Source of the DNA: Paroedura picta
Lineage: Eukaryota; Chordata; Lepidosauria; Squamata; Gekkonidae
Direction of reading: 5' to 3'
DNA: 64,000 nucleotides
Assembly: GCF_049243985.1 (NCBI RefSeq)
Contig: NC_135378.1
Span: 41,016,941-41,080,940 of the forward strand
The position numbers and the translations under genes were made by a program. Positions within the stretch are counted from its first letter, which is position 1, and each line of letters begins with the position of its first letter. This document shows, in pieces, positions 35,601 through 49,000 of this stretch. The notes beneath the pieces were generated by a model that saw only the letters and a list, made by a program, of their open reading frames with translations, was not told where the DNA came from and searched no databases.

Positions 35601-38600
35601 CTGCTGCTCATGAGCAAGGTGAAGGCTAGAGCATTTTTAATAAGGATGGTGGGAGAGCTGTGGAAATTCATCCATCCACGTAGCTCGTAGAGCATGGACT
35701 GGGAAGGTGGAGCAAGCAATTTGCCTGTGCCCTGCCCATTGAGCAAGGAGACACAACCCATACAAAGATAACTTCCTCCACTGATGGAGAAAAACTTTTC
35801 CACAGCAATGGATGCAATAACTGCACCACAATTACACTATGCAAGAGGAAATAACGATTGGTTTGGTGTTTTCCAGATGGTGACTCAAAAAGTGCTGCCA
35901 GAAATTAATAGCTGGAAATGGGATGTAAAAGGGAGCCAGTTTGGATAATTGGATAATTGATTATATTCTTCCGTTTCCTAAGTGTCTAACACTCAAATCT
36001 TAAACAATTACACTCTTCTAAATCTATTGATTTCAGTCCTAAATTCCCTGTTAAAGATTGTCCTGTAAACTATTTCACCCTGTTCACAAACCATCTGCCA
36101 GACTTTTCTCCAACCATTTGGCTGAATTTGTAAGTAAGTTATTCTTCTATCACTTGGCCAGTAAAACTGAGTGAACAATAATTTCTTGATAGATTTCTGC
36201 TGCTTCTGTTCCACATTTGATTTTAGATTGTCAACGCCAGCCACCCTGAGCCCAGTGTGGGATGGGCAGCTATGAACTGAATTTATAAATAAATAAATAT
36301 GCTGGAAGAGATTTTTCTGTCTGTTTGACACACTTTTATTTTATTTTATTTTATTTTATTTTATTTTATTTTATTTTATTTTATTTTATTTTATTTTATT
36401 TTATTTTATTTTATTTTATTTTATTTTATTTTATTTTATTTTATTTATAAATCGCCCTCCCCGAAGGCTCAGGGTGGTTTACATGAAACAACAAAATGGT
36501 ACAGGTAACATCATTCTGGTAACAGAAAGATGGTAACAACAATAACATTAACATAATAATTATTATTATTTTCATAATATATTCTTTTCATAAAACTGTA
36601 TCTTCACCAGCTTAAATTTTTTCCTATTGAATATTTGTTAAAGGCACCAGAATCTCTTTAGGCAAATAACAAAAAGAAACAAAAACCTTTGTAACTTAAA
36701 AATAGAAGAAGCTGTTGGTTGAAGCTATACATTTATGAGCTTCAAAATTTAAGCTCAGGATAGACTAAGATTTTGATCATAATATTGTTCTTTGAAGATG
36801 TGTGGTCATCCTTTGGAGGCATTACTCCTGCTAATGAAGAAAAACCTCTTCTTCCAATGGGAATTGCATCACTCTAGTAGAAGGGAACTATTGGACCCAA
36901 CCTATGAAGTGAGTGAAAAGAAATGTATGTTGTTCTGATAGGAAACAGCATCATGAAATGTTAACATCATGGTTTTTTAAATAATGACAAAAGTTGACAC
37001 TTGCCTGAATTAGCTTCTATAAGTAGTATATTTAATCGAACTTAAAGCCATAACCAACACAACGTACTGACTTTTTGTTAATGGTGAATACACACAAACT
37101 GGCAGATTAAAAAAAAAACCTCATTAAAATTCTTTGTAAATGTGCTATTTGAGTTCTGGTAAAAAGGTAAAGGTAAAGGTATCCCCTGTGCAAGCACCGA
37201 GTCATGTCTGACCCTTGGGGTGACGCCCTCTAGCGTTTTCATGGCAGACTCAATACGGGGTGGTTTGCCAGTGCCTTCCCCAGTCATGACCGTTTACCCC
37301 CCAGCAGCAAGCTGGGTACTCATTTTACCGACCTCGGAAGGATGGAAGGCTGAGTCAACCTTGAGCCGGCTGCTGGGATCGAACTCCCAACCTCATGGGC
37401 AAAGCTTTCAGGCGGCTGCCTTACCACTCTGCGCCACAAGAGGCTCTTTGAGTTCTGGTACTATCTGTCAAACTAAAATTGTCATATTCAGCTTGCTGGC
37501 GATGCAAAGTCAATATACAAAGTAATTTTTAAATAAATGAATTCATTACTTAAAAGATAACTGGAGAACTTGTTTGAAGATCTGCAGACGCTGATCGACA
37601 ACAAAGGTATCCCCTTTGTAGTTAGAGATGATCAAGCTGTTTTTATATGGCATTTGAGGAGTCTCCTCAACTATGACATTCTCTACGCTTTTATATTAAC
37701 ATAAATATGAGATATGATTGGCATGTGTTTTGAATTTAAGAGTTCTACAACTAGCCTAAATTAGACGCGTCATGAAGCATCTTTTAGCACATGCTAAATG
37801 ACTACCCAGCTGTTCCCAGAAACAGGAGCAATTGCTCGAAGTCACCTTTTCCCCTTCATCAGTCACATCCAGTGATCTATCTGTGGAAAATTATGTAGTA
37901 GCTCATATTTCTCAATCTGTTATCCAAAGAGGTTGACTGCACTCATGCAGTTATGAATGATAAGTAATGTTTTCCTATTGCCCTGTTTAACAATTGCAAC
38001 TGATAATGTCACTCAACAACAGTTGCCGGGAGAAGGGGGAAAAGTACAAGATGTTTCCTTAGTGCACATTCCAGACAGATCACAGTTCTATTAATAAAAA
38101 ACGATAGACCTACCCTTAACTTTCTATGTACAATAGAGATGTAGTTGGTTATGAAAGGAATGTAGTGGGCTGTAACTACTCTGCACGGCACCTGAAAACG
38201 CTACTGTTTGGTATTTTGTTTTTCTCAGAACTATAAGAGCCCTTATCTTAACGAGTTTGGAACATAAGAGAAGTCCTGCTGGATCAGACCAGTGACCCAT
38301 TTAGTCCAGCATCTGTTTCATGCAGTGGTCATCCAGTTCCAGACTGTGGAGATTCCCCTTAGTCAAAATGGCTAGTAGCTGTTGTTAAACTTCTATCTTC
38401 CATGAATGTAACTTATCCCCCTTTAAAGCTGTTTTTTATTGTGGCCATCACTATATGCTGTAGCAGCAAAGTCCACATTTTAGTCATTCTCTGTGTAAAG
38501 AAGTGCTTCATTTTGTCTGCCCTGAATCTACTTCTTCATTGGATGCCCTCAAGTTCTAGTAATTTGGGAGAGGGAGAAAAATGTCAGCTCTCTCCACCCT

Positions 38601-41600
38601 GTGCATGGTTTTATAAACCTCATGCCCCCTCTCCTTAGTTGCTTCTTTTTTACATTGAAAAGTCAAACTCCCAGACTCTTCAGTCTTCCCTTATAGGGAC
38701 AATACTCCAAGCCACAATTTATCTTTTTTTTTTTACATTTTACAATGCTTATGAATATCTACAAATAACATAATCACTGAACAAAAAAAACAACACAATA
38801 AAAGACATACAAAAATAACACAAACATCACAATCACAACTTAAAATTTGACTTCCCACCCAGCTTACCTTTCTGGACAAATAAACCCTCCTCCTGTGCTA
38901 AGGAAAATTAATTAAAATTATCTGCTGCTTCATGTTCTTTATGTCTGGAAAGATTTTCTTCTCGTAGTTCCACTGTTCATATTTCTCCAGGTTATTGTCC
39001 TTTAGTAGTGCCATTAATCTAGCTGAGTCCACGAGGCTCAACATCTTCTTTAGCCAGTCTTCTATAGTAGCAGTTTCTGAACTTCTCCATTTAGCTGCAT
39101 ATACCAGTCTTGCTGCTGATACTGCATAGAGAGAGAAGGACCTCCTATCTCTAGGTATATCCCCCTCTACAAAAGTCAATAAAAATAATTCCATTTTTTT
39201 TCTCCAGGTTACAATTTGTGATTTTTTAAAAAATTCCTCAAGTATTCCACTCCAATATGTTTTTGCCTTTTTACAACACAACCACATGTGATAGTAATCC
39301 CCCTTTTCAATCTTACATTTCTAACGCTTGTCTTGCATTTTTATCCTACTTTGCAATCTTTGATGTGGTAAGGTGCCATCGGTACATCATTTTGTGTTGG
39401 TTTTCCCTAATTGCATAGCAAGGAGTGAATCTCACGTCCTGCAACCACAATCTTTCCCAAGTAGCTAAATTAATTCAGTGATCAATGTCCTTAGCCCATT
39501 GCCCCATCACTTCCTTAACTCTCTCTTCTTCCATGGAACACTCAAATAGATATTTATACAATTTAGAAAACTCTTGACCATCTTTGTCAAATATTTCTTT
39601 CTGAAAGCTGGACTTCTAAGGCAGGGGTCATCAACCCCTGGTCTGCGGTCCGGTACCGGGTCGTGAAGGCCTTGGTACTGGGCCGCCGGCAGCCGCACCT
39701 GCCTCTCCCCCCCCCCGCAGTGAGAAGCTCGCCAGACCTCGAGCGAAGCGGCCGCCAAAGTGGCCGCTTCGCTCGCAGCCCGGCGAGCTTCTTGCTGCAA
39801 GAGGAGGTGGAAGAGGCAGGCATGGCCGCCGACATGCCAGCGGACGCAAACACACATGCACGGAGTTGTCGCGCATGGACATTTATTTCCCCTGCTGGCG
39901 CAAATGTGCATGTGCGGCAACTCTGCGCATGCACATTAGCGCCCCTGCTGGTGCAAACGTACATGTGTGGCAACTGCGCATGCGCGTTTGCACACAGCTG
40001 CCACGCGTGCACGGCGCCTGGGCAGCCAGCTCTCCCCAACCCCTAGAGGCAGTCCTCAACCGCAAAAAGGTTGGGGAACACTGTTTTAAGGGGCAAATCC
40101 CTTTTTTTGTGGACCTTAAATAGGTCATTAATCTGAAGGCATAAAAACCAATCAATCGATTTCCCCTGGAGTTCTTCTCTAGATCGTAATTTGAAGTTCC
40201 TTCCTTCAGTACAAATCAGATCTTTATATGTAAGCCAATCTGATTTAGCGGTTTTTCCTGACTTCCTAAGCATTCCTTCTGGTGACAACCATAATGGTAT
40301 AGGTCGGGGGTCATCAACCGGGCCGCCGGCAGCCTGCCTGCCTCCCCCCCCCACAGCGAGAAGGAAGGTAAGAGGTAGGCACGGCCGCTGGCACGCCAGC
40401 GACGCAAACACGCATGCATGCAGTTGCTGCACATGCATGTTTGCGCGGCAACTGCTTGCATGTGCGTTCACACGCAGCTGCCCTGCGTGTGCGCGGCACC
40501 CAGGCCTTCAGCTCTCCCCCTCACCCCCGGAGGCGGTCCCTGACCTCAGAAAGGTTGGGGACTGCTGGTATAGGTGGTTCAAGTCTTCGTATTTTTTCCA
40601 TACTATAATTAAATTTCTCCTAATGCAATGTTCTTTAAATCCTTGTCATGCCAAAGGTATTCATGCCAACTGAATTGTTTGTTGAACCATTCTAGGTCTA
40701 ATAGTTTATTGTCCTTAGTGGAATCCAATCTTTTATCCAAGTCAGTGAAGCTGCTTCATGATAGAGTTGGAAATCAGGGAGTGAGAGACCTCCTTTCTCT
40801 TTTGAATCCATTAACAATTTAAACCTAATCCTAGGTGTTTCCCCATTCCATATCAACTCTTGAATGTCTTTCTGCCATTGTTTAAAATATTTTTTTGAAT
40901 TGTTATTGGTAATGTTTGGAAGAAGAATATTAACTTGGGAAGCACATTCATTTTAATTGTGGAGATTTGGCCCAATCTAATATATCTAATCTTGACCACT
41001 TTTGCAAATCTTTTTAAATAGTGCCCCGTCTTAAAATAGTTATTTTGAAAAAGCAGTGAATTTTGTTTTGAGATTATTGTTCCTAAGTATTTTAGATTTT
41101 TTTTTTACTATCTCAAAGCCAGATTTGACTTGCAAGCTATTTTTGGAGCTTTCAGTCATATTTTTTGTTAACTTTGTAGTTTTTGTCTTAAAGGTAAAGG
41201 TAAAGGTAAAGGTATCCCCTGTGCAAGCACCGAGTCATATCTGACCCTTTGGGTGACGCCCTCTAGCGTTTTCTTGGCAGACTCAATACGGGGTGGTTTG
41301 CCAGTGCCTTCCCTAGTCATTACTATTTACCGCCCAGCAAACTGGGTACTCATTTCCCCAACCTCGGAAGGATGGAAGGCTGAGTCAACCTTGAGCCGGC
41401 TGCTGGGATTGAACTCCCAGCCTTATGGGCAGACAGCTTTAGACTGCATGACTGCTGCCTTACCACTCTGCGCCACAAGAGGCTCATAGTTTTTGTCTTA
41501 TTCAATTTAAATTCTGCTTCTTCCCCAAAATTCTGAATCTGTTCCAGAAGAACAGCTCTTCTTCTTCTTGTATTCAAATACTCATAGACCATCTCTGAGT

Positions 41601-43025
41601 GCTCTCAATATTTAATGGGTATTTCCCTTACTGTAGACTCAAAAAGGAACTAGTGGAACCTTAAGGACAACGATTTATTGTCGCACAAGTATTCTTAGGC
41701 TGGAGACCATTTTATCAGATGCATTTGATGAATTGTACTCTAAGCTCTGGAAGGCTCATGGCACAGTAAATATATTGATCTTCAAGGTGCCATAGGCTCT
41801 CTTTTGTTTCTGCTACAACAAACTCACATGGCTAAATCCTGGAATGTGTTGCCTTAGTGGAATATTATCTACTCATATTTCACTTTCTTCTTTTTCTTTG
41901 ATGCATTGGAGGTTTGGCAAGCTTAACTTCTATTACTTTTCTACACAGAGGGTCTGATGGGGGTGGTGACAACTAAAAGCAGGCAGTAGGGAGAGAACAG
42001 ACTCACCAGACTAGATCTATGCATTTACTCAGTTATGCACAGACCCACATACACGTAGTTTCAATATATCTTTTATCCTTTAACAGTATAGCTAATTTGG
42101 GAGGTGAACAGAACAGTTCCTTGGAAGAAGATCCTATTTTGAATGGAAGCAAGGAGTACACCTTAAAAAGCTGCCTAGCGCTGGGATTCCACATCCAGTT
42201 GAAAAACCCCAGAAACAGGGATAGAGCCTGGGGGTTGGCTATGACATAGCCAAGATCTAATAGTATTGAAGATGTGATTTGGCTAGCTAGCAGGCACAAG
42301 GTCCAGCATGCTACCACATCCTGGAAACATGCACCTATGTACACGTTTCGGTTTTCTAGCAAATACTGTCATCATCAATAATATAAAGGTGGTCCCTCTT
42401 GAAGCATGAAGCTTAAACACTTGTTGATACCTGCAGAATTGACTAAGACCATAACAGCCAGCTTGGTATAGTGGTTAACAGTGGCAGCTTTTAATTTGGA
42501 GACCTGAGTTTGATTCCCCATTCCTCCACATACAGCCAGCAGGGTGACCTTGGCCTAGTCACAGAACTGTTCTCACAGAACAGTTTCTCTCAGAGCTCTC
42601 TCAGCCTTGCCTCACAGGATGTTGTGAGGAGAGGAAGGGAAGGTGATTGTAAACCACTTTGACCTCTTTCGCACAGAGGACTCACTCAGCTGTCATGCCA
42701 TGCTGTCCCCCTTTTGTCTTGGGATGGCTCTCCTGATCTTTTCCCACGATCATACAGGAAGCCTTTGCCCCGCTTCCCCCGTTTGCCCCCAGATTTGTAT
42801 ATGAACATGCTAGGCAAGGGACACGAAGACAAAACTTCCCACTGTGTTTTTACTTGTCAATCATTGGCACGTGGCAAAAATTCCCAATCATCTTCCAGTG
42901 CCATTTTGTTGTATTTGAGCGCCCGCCCCTTCAAAATATATATTTTAAATTACCACAATCATAACACAAAACCAGAACACAAACAAGGGGATACAAAAAG
43001 GTGGGCTGTATAATTTTGCCATCTC

Positions 43026-43058
<33 letters not shown>

Positions 43059-46000
43059 ACATGCAGAATGTCCCCTATCTCTAAAACCAAGTATAAAGTT
43101 GAGTCCTAGGTGTAAACTGCATGGAGCTTTTATTCCAACCCCAGATCGATTCAGTCCCTGCCCTCTAAACAGAATGCGATTTCCGTTTGGATTTTGGGCG
43201 ATTTTAATTTTCCTTCTGCAGCCAGAAGGATTGATCTGGAGTGACACTACCTTTATTGTGCGATATCTCAGACTGCTTTTAAGCCTGAATATCCAGCTTG
43301 GGAAAGAAAGCTCCGGATTGGGAAAGAAAGCTCCATGGTAGAGAACCTCTGATAGGCTACACCTGGTCATGTGACACGCTTGCCTTAAAGGAGAAGCCCC
43401 TAATTTCTCTCAACTTCTGTCGGTCCTGGATTTTTCCTCCCTCCTCTGCCTTTTTCGATCCTCTCCCCCTCCCCTCCAAGAAAAGAAAGAGGCTCCTCTC
43501 TCCCCACCCCCGTTCAAGAAAAGAAAGAGGCTTGCCCCCCCCCCCCTTTCTGAACTACCCTAACCACGTGTAGAAGACTTTCCTGTTTCAATGGTGGAGG
43601 GGAGGAAGAATCAAGTTCAAAGCATTCTGAATTCAACAGGATTGACAATGGAATAAAGAAAGTAAGTGCAGACTCTGCCCTAGGTAAGGAAGGAAAGGTG
43701 CTGACACAGCAGCTGGTGGGGGAATTGCTATTTCGTTACATTGGAATTGCATTGTAATGCTGTCAGACATGTTTGTTTTTTTAAGACCTTGGAACATTGC
43801 AAGGCTAGATGACAGAAGTGACACTTTGGGGTAGGTGGGGGGAGCAATGACTGGAAATGCCCGACTGGGGATGGCTTGAGTTTTCCCGCTTATGCATGGC
43901 TCAGCCCCGACATACACACCATTGGATCCTGCAGCAAAAAAGGGAATGCAAATTTCTTTGCGTTCTCTTGAGCCAACTGAGGGGGCAAGTCAGGCCAGCT
44001 GTTGGACCACCCCAGAACAGGCCTAATTCCATGCATAACCCACATAAACAAGCAGTGATCTGAGCCTAATCAGTTGTGCAGAAGAGGACTCTGAGACTCC
44101 TTCAGGCAATGAAAAGCGGGGGTATAAAAACCAGCTCTTCTCCTTTTACCACGCATATCACTGGTGTAATAAGATCATTGCTCTAACTAATCTGCAAGGT
44201 AACTTTAAACTAGATCAGTCTCATCTGCTGATTTGCTTTCTAGTTCCTTGTCTAATGGATATTTGCTGTGGTCTGCTAACGTTTCTGTTGTTTTGTGAGC
44301 CAATGTAGAAAGGAATTGCTTTATGATTCTTCAGAAATAATAGTTGGCAGTTATATTTGATCCCTCCTGCTGTATTTTAGCAGTTGCTGTCATTTTCTCA
44401 TTCATATTTCACAATATTTGTTTGTATAGGAATATTTCAGTTTCACAGTGATCTCATCATAGAATGCTTTAATTACCTTATCTACTGAAAAAGCTGGCTA
44501 AGTCTCAAATGACCAAGCATTTCACATAGTCGTTTTTTATTTTCTAAGTCCTTCAACATGGTTCTTACGTGTACTGTAATAATTATCCTGGGAAATATTG
44601 TTCCCATTTTGCAGATGAGGAACAAAAATTAAACAATAACTTTTACTTGCTAAGATTAAAATCTAAACCGCCCCTTATAAATCGCGTAAACAAACCCGGG
44701 CTGAAGCTAAGCTGATTCTTTCTGGTTTTATAAATAGAAAGTGCCAATGCAATCCTTCCCTTCCCTTCCCTCACTCTACCGGGCTGCCTCACTGCTGAAT
44801 GGGTATCAGCCGACAGCAAAGTAACCACGTCTTTGTGAGAATATATTAAGGGAGGGAAGAAAGTAGTCAGCAGATTGTGGACATTTCCGCAGGGAAAAGC
44901 ATCTGCATTCTGCTTGGCAGAAGGGGTGGGTGGGGGAAATGGCCACAAATGCTGCTACTCCGAGGAGCTGCACTAAACAGAATCTCTCAAAGAGAAGCCT
45001 AGAATACATCAGGGAGTGTCCAGCAAAACGAAAAGCCAGCTGGGGAATTCTCACCAGCCAAGGTTGGTAAAGCAATCGTTTTCATAGGCTGTAGGGGCAG
45101 TGGAATATGTTCAGTATAAATACTCATTCGGGGCACTGTGATAATAGGTCCATATATGTGATAGTGCAGCTTTTCTGTGCCTATATAATTCTGCAGGATA
45201 GGCTCGAGTATGTTTTGTTGGATCCTGCTTTTGCAAAGGTTATGGCTGTATATTTAAGGGAAAGTGTGTTGCTAAGCACTGAGAGCTGTTTACACAGTGG
45301 AAGAGGTGGAGTAAGCTTACATATAAACATACACAGAAAAACTTGGAAGAGCTATAGATGATATGAAATACTGTAGAAATGGCACTGCGTGTGTCTCCTG
45401 AAGCGATTTGATGCATACAAAGTATATTAGGTTACATTAAGGAAGAAGCTGTGAAGTTTCTAATTGTACCGTTCCTGCACTCTTACCAGCTGCCACCCCA
45501 CTTCCCCCAGTAAAAGCTGGGTGGAGGGAGCAGGGTTTGCTGGTCGCCTGTGGTGCAGAATGGCACAGCATTGGCACACTACTGTATATCAGAGCTCACA
45601 GGGGGTAAGGCTGGAGAATATCAGTTTGAAGGTTATGCAATGCTCCCATCTTATTTGACAGAAATAAATATGATTATCTCTGTGACGCAAGTTACAAGAA
45701 CATAGTTGTACGCTAAACCAGGGGTAGTCAACCTGTGGTCCTCCAGATGTCCATGGACTACAATTCCCATGAGCCCCTGCCATCATCAGGATGCTAACTA
45801 TGGATTGGATCCAGCCAGCTTTTTCAATAAGCGTTACCTAATTCTCTTATTTCTACTACAGCCTCCATCCCACGTAGCATTTGATCATACAGGTCTCATG
45901 ATCCGTAACATAGGCTTTTTGTGGTCAAAGGGGATCCCATCTTTTTTTTCCACAGCAGAAAAAATAATGGTGGGCTTTGGATGACCCACTTTTCCAGAGA

Positions 46001-49000
46001 TCCCCCACAACACTGTACATCAAGTGGAAACTTTGGCATCATTGGGGAGATGGGGGAAGTGAGCCAGAAATGAAGAGGTAAATTGTACCCAGAGCTAGGG
46101 AGGTGGGATGAGGGTAGGAGGGGAGAGTACTATGAATAGCATTTCCCCTCATTGTGAGAGCTTGTTGGTCCCTCTCTTGGGGGGTGGGGGGAAAATGTGC
46201 CAGGCATTGCGGGTTTACCTGCCTTGGCAGTTGCAGCAATAATGGTAGAAACGGCAGAACTTGAGAACTTCTATCCCAGCCGCTAACGTGGCAGTCACAG
46301 CTCTCCTTGACTGGCTGTCTGCTCTTCCATCCTTCACAATTCCCTTGGCAGGGAAACACTCACCTCCCACTGCTAGATGCTCCAGCATTGGGCACAGGCA
46401 ACCATGTGGGACACTTCTGCCTCTGCCCAAAATACTATTGGTCATTGGTGGCTATGTTGTTGCCAGAAATTTGAAAGCATGCCCCTAAGGGGGTAGGGCA
46501 ACTATCACTTTAAAAAATCCATGATTCTGATTGGTTGATGCCGCATCAGGAAACGCTGGCTGTCAGTGCAAGGGGGATGCTGGGAAACAAGTGAGTCGTC
46601 ACCACCACAATTTATGTTTTATATCTGTGGAATGATGATGATGATAATAAGATAGCCATGAGTATTTCACATCCTCTCTTGTTACTCACAGAGACACCAC
46701 TGGACAGGGTAGACCAGTCCGCCTTAATATTCACCCCTTATTTGTTTGTTTGTTTGCTTATTTATTTATTTCCCACCACTCCTGAGACTGATCCGTGGCG
46801 GGTTACAATCATCCACAATTTAAAACCCCAGTAAAACCCCATTAAAATCAAAACAGGACATAAAATTACAGCATATAGACAGGAGAAAATGGCGTTAAAA
46901 ATCCACTACATCCCACCCATAAACATCATCCAGTAGGGAAATGGCAAGAGGAGAGCCATAACCCTGCCGTAGATGATCCTAGCATACTGCTGCTTAGCAC
47001 CAAGCACCAAAGGTGGGGGGGGGGGGTGGTGATCAGATCTTCTACTCAGACCCCGGCCTCAACCATAGACCTGTCAGAAGAGCTCTGTCTTGCAGGCCCT
47101 GTGGAACACTGAAAGCTCCTGCAGGGCCCACAGCTTCTCCGGGAGCTCATTCCACCAAATAGGGACCAGGACCTTCAAGGCCATGGCCCTGGTTGAGGCC
47201 AGGCAAGCTTCTCTGTGGCTGGGAAGAATCAGCAAATTAGTACCCACAGAGCTCTGAATCAACCAGGGGACATAGGGAGACTAATGGTCCCTCAGATATG
47301 TGGGTCACAGACTGTGGAGGGCCTTGAAGGTCAAAACCCAAACCTTGAACTGGATCTGGGTTGCAACCAGTAACCAGTGCAGCTGCCTCAGCACAGGCTG
47401 GATGTGGGTCCTTCAAGATGGTCCTGTGAGGACCTTAGCACCTGCATTTTACACCAGCTGCAATTTCTGGGTCAAGGACAAGGGCAGGCCTGCATAGAGC
47501 GAGTTACATAAATCTATTCTGGAGGTGACTGTTGCATGGATCACCGTGGCCAGGTGTTCAGAGGACAGGTAGGGCGCTAGTAGCTGTGCCTGGCAAAGGT
47601 GGAAAAACACCTGGCAGGCTACCCTCTTGACCTGTGCCTCCAAAGTTATTGAGGCATCTGTGGACATTCCCAGATTCCCAGTTGTAAGTTGTGTCCTGGC
47701 CAAGATGGGTAAGTGTGCTACCTGTCCTGCTATTTCCTAGCCACAGGACCTCCATCTAGGATGGGTTGAATTTCAGACAACTCTGCTCAAGCCATTCAGC
47801 CACAGCTTTCAAACATCATACTCAGATATCGTACAGAGGTATTGGTGTTGGGGACTGAACCACCAACTCATTCACATGCTGTCATCATTCACTCCTATCC
47901 TAAAACATATATATTTATATATAAGCTATCTTTGCTTTTTTCTGTGTGCATGCACATATATGCTCATATTTCTTTCCCTGATAAAACTAGGTTAAACAAG
48001 GAGTTAGCATTTATATCTGGCCTGAAATTAATATGGAGAAGATCAGATAGAGTTTACAAAGTTGCTTTTCAGTTGAACTTTTGAACTATTTCCCTGTTTA
48101 ATTGGGTTTCTTTATTACAATTGGACCCTTTTCTAGTGAGCATTAAGCAGCTGTTCTATACAGCTTCACTCATCCAGCCTCACTCTCAACTAGGATTTCT
48201 AGATTCTCCATGGCCCCCAGCAGGTGGTTTGGGGGAAGATTGCCAGCCTCATTTTGGAAATCTGGTGATTCAGGGGTGGAGCCTTGGGGTCTCGGTGAGG
48301 TACAATGCCCTCCACAGCTTCCCTTTCCTCCAGGGTAGATCTTTCGTTTGTAGATGGTTTATTGGAGAGGAAAATGTTTGCCACATCCTTTGTGTTTTCA
48401 TATGAAATTGTTAAAAACAATTAGCACAGACTTTGTTGTTATTTTTGTGGCAAGGTTTGATAAATGTTACCAAGCATTCATTTACTTTTAGAATCAGACT
48501 CCAAAGGTAACAATTCAGATTTACAATGTAACTGCCCTAGATTATTTTTATAAAATATTTCACTTGCAAAGCAATCTATTATCTTTTTAATATTTGTTGT
48601 CACAACAATTCAGTAAAATAGGTTCTTCCCTTTCTAGAATTGGCAAATGGAAGTCAACAGAGAGTGTTTTGCCCAGGACCATATGACAAATCGATGAGAT
48701 CATGCTGATTCTCTACTATAATATTATATAATCATTATATAAACCCCTCATTGTTGCATGCACTATTTTTATACAAACTATTATAAACCAGCTTACAAAT
48801 ATGTTAATGTCTTTGGAGGTCTGCTTGCTGCAGACGCTTTGCAGGTAAAAGTTCATATTATAATGAGCTGCAGAGCTGCTTCTAAAATGGCTGAAGTATG
48901 CTAAGCACAGGCTGCAGCTAACAGGAACAGTTTTGCTTCCTTATCAAAAAATGAGCAGGATTTATAATTATGATTGGCTGGAAATGCCATGGGGAGATGG

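Larger units (their letters stand above)
38720..41640 (-). mobile_element. L1-clade LINE (5' truncated) with three nested insertions
   Basis: A minus-strand frame at 39287-38898 reads CCKKAKTYWSGILEEFFKK, then SAARLVYAAKWRSSE and EDWLKKMLSLVDSARLMALL, the L1 ORF2 C terminus. A frame near 41592-41500 reads LLEQIQNFGEEAEFKLNKTK, an upstream RT segment. A T12 tract at about 38727 marks the poly(A) side. Two hAT elements (39622-40083, 40305-40567) and a Sauria SINE (41191-41486) interrupt it. It is antisense to ASB5 in intron 1. Confidence 0.75.

Noticed and set aside
42456-42540. Functional tRNA gene from A-box and B-box-like words
   Set aside because: The sequence continues into a SINE body and cannot form a tRNA cloverleaf. 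The same holds for 6890, 16702, 37162, 41191, 55087 and 56695.
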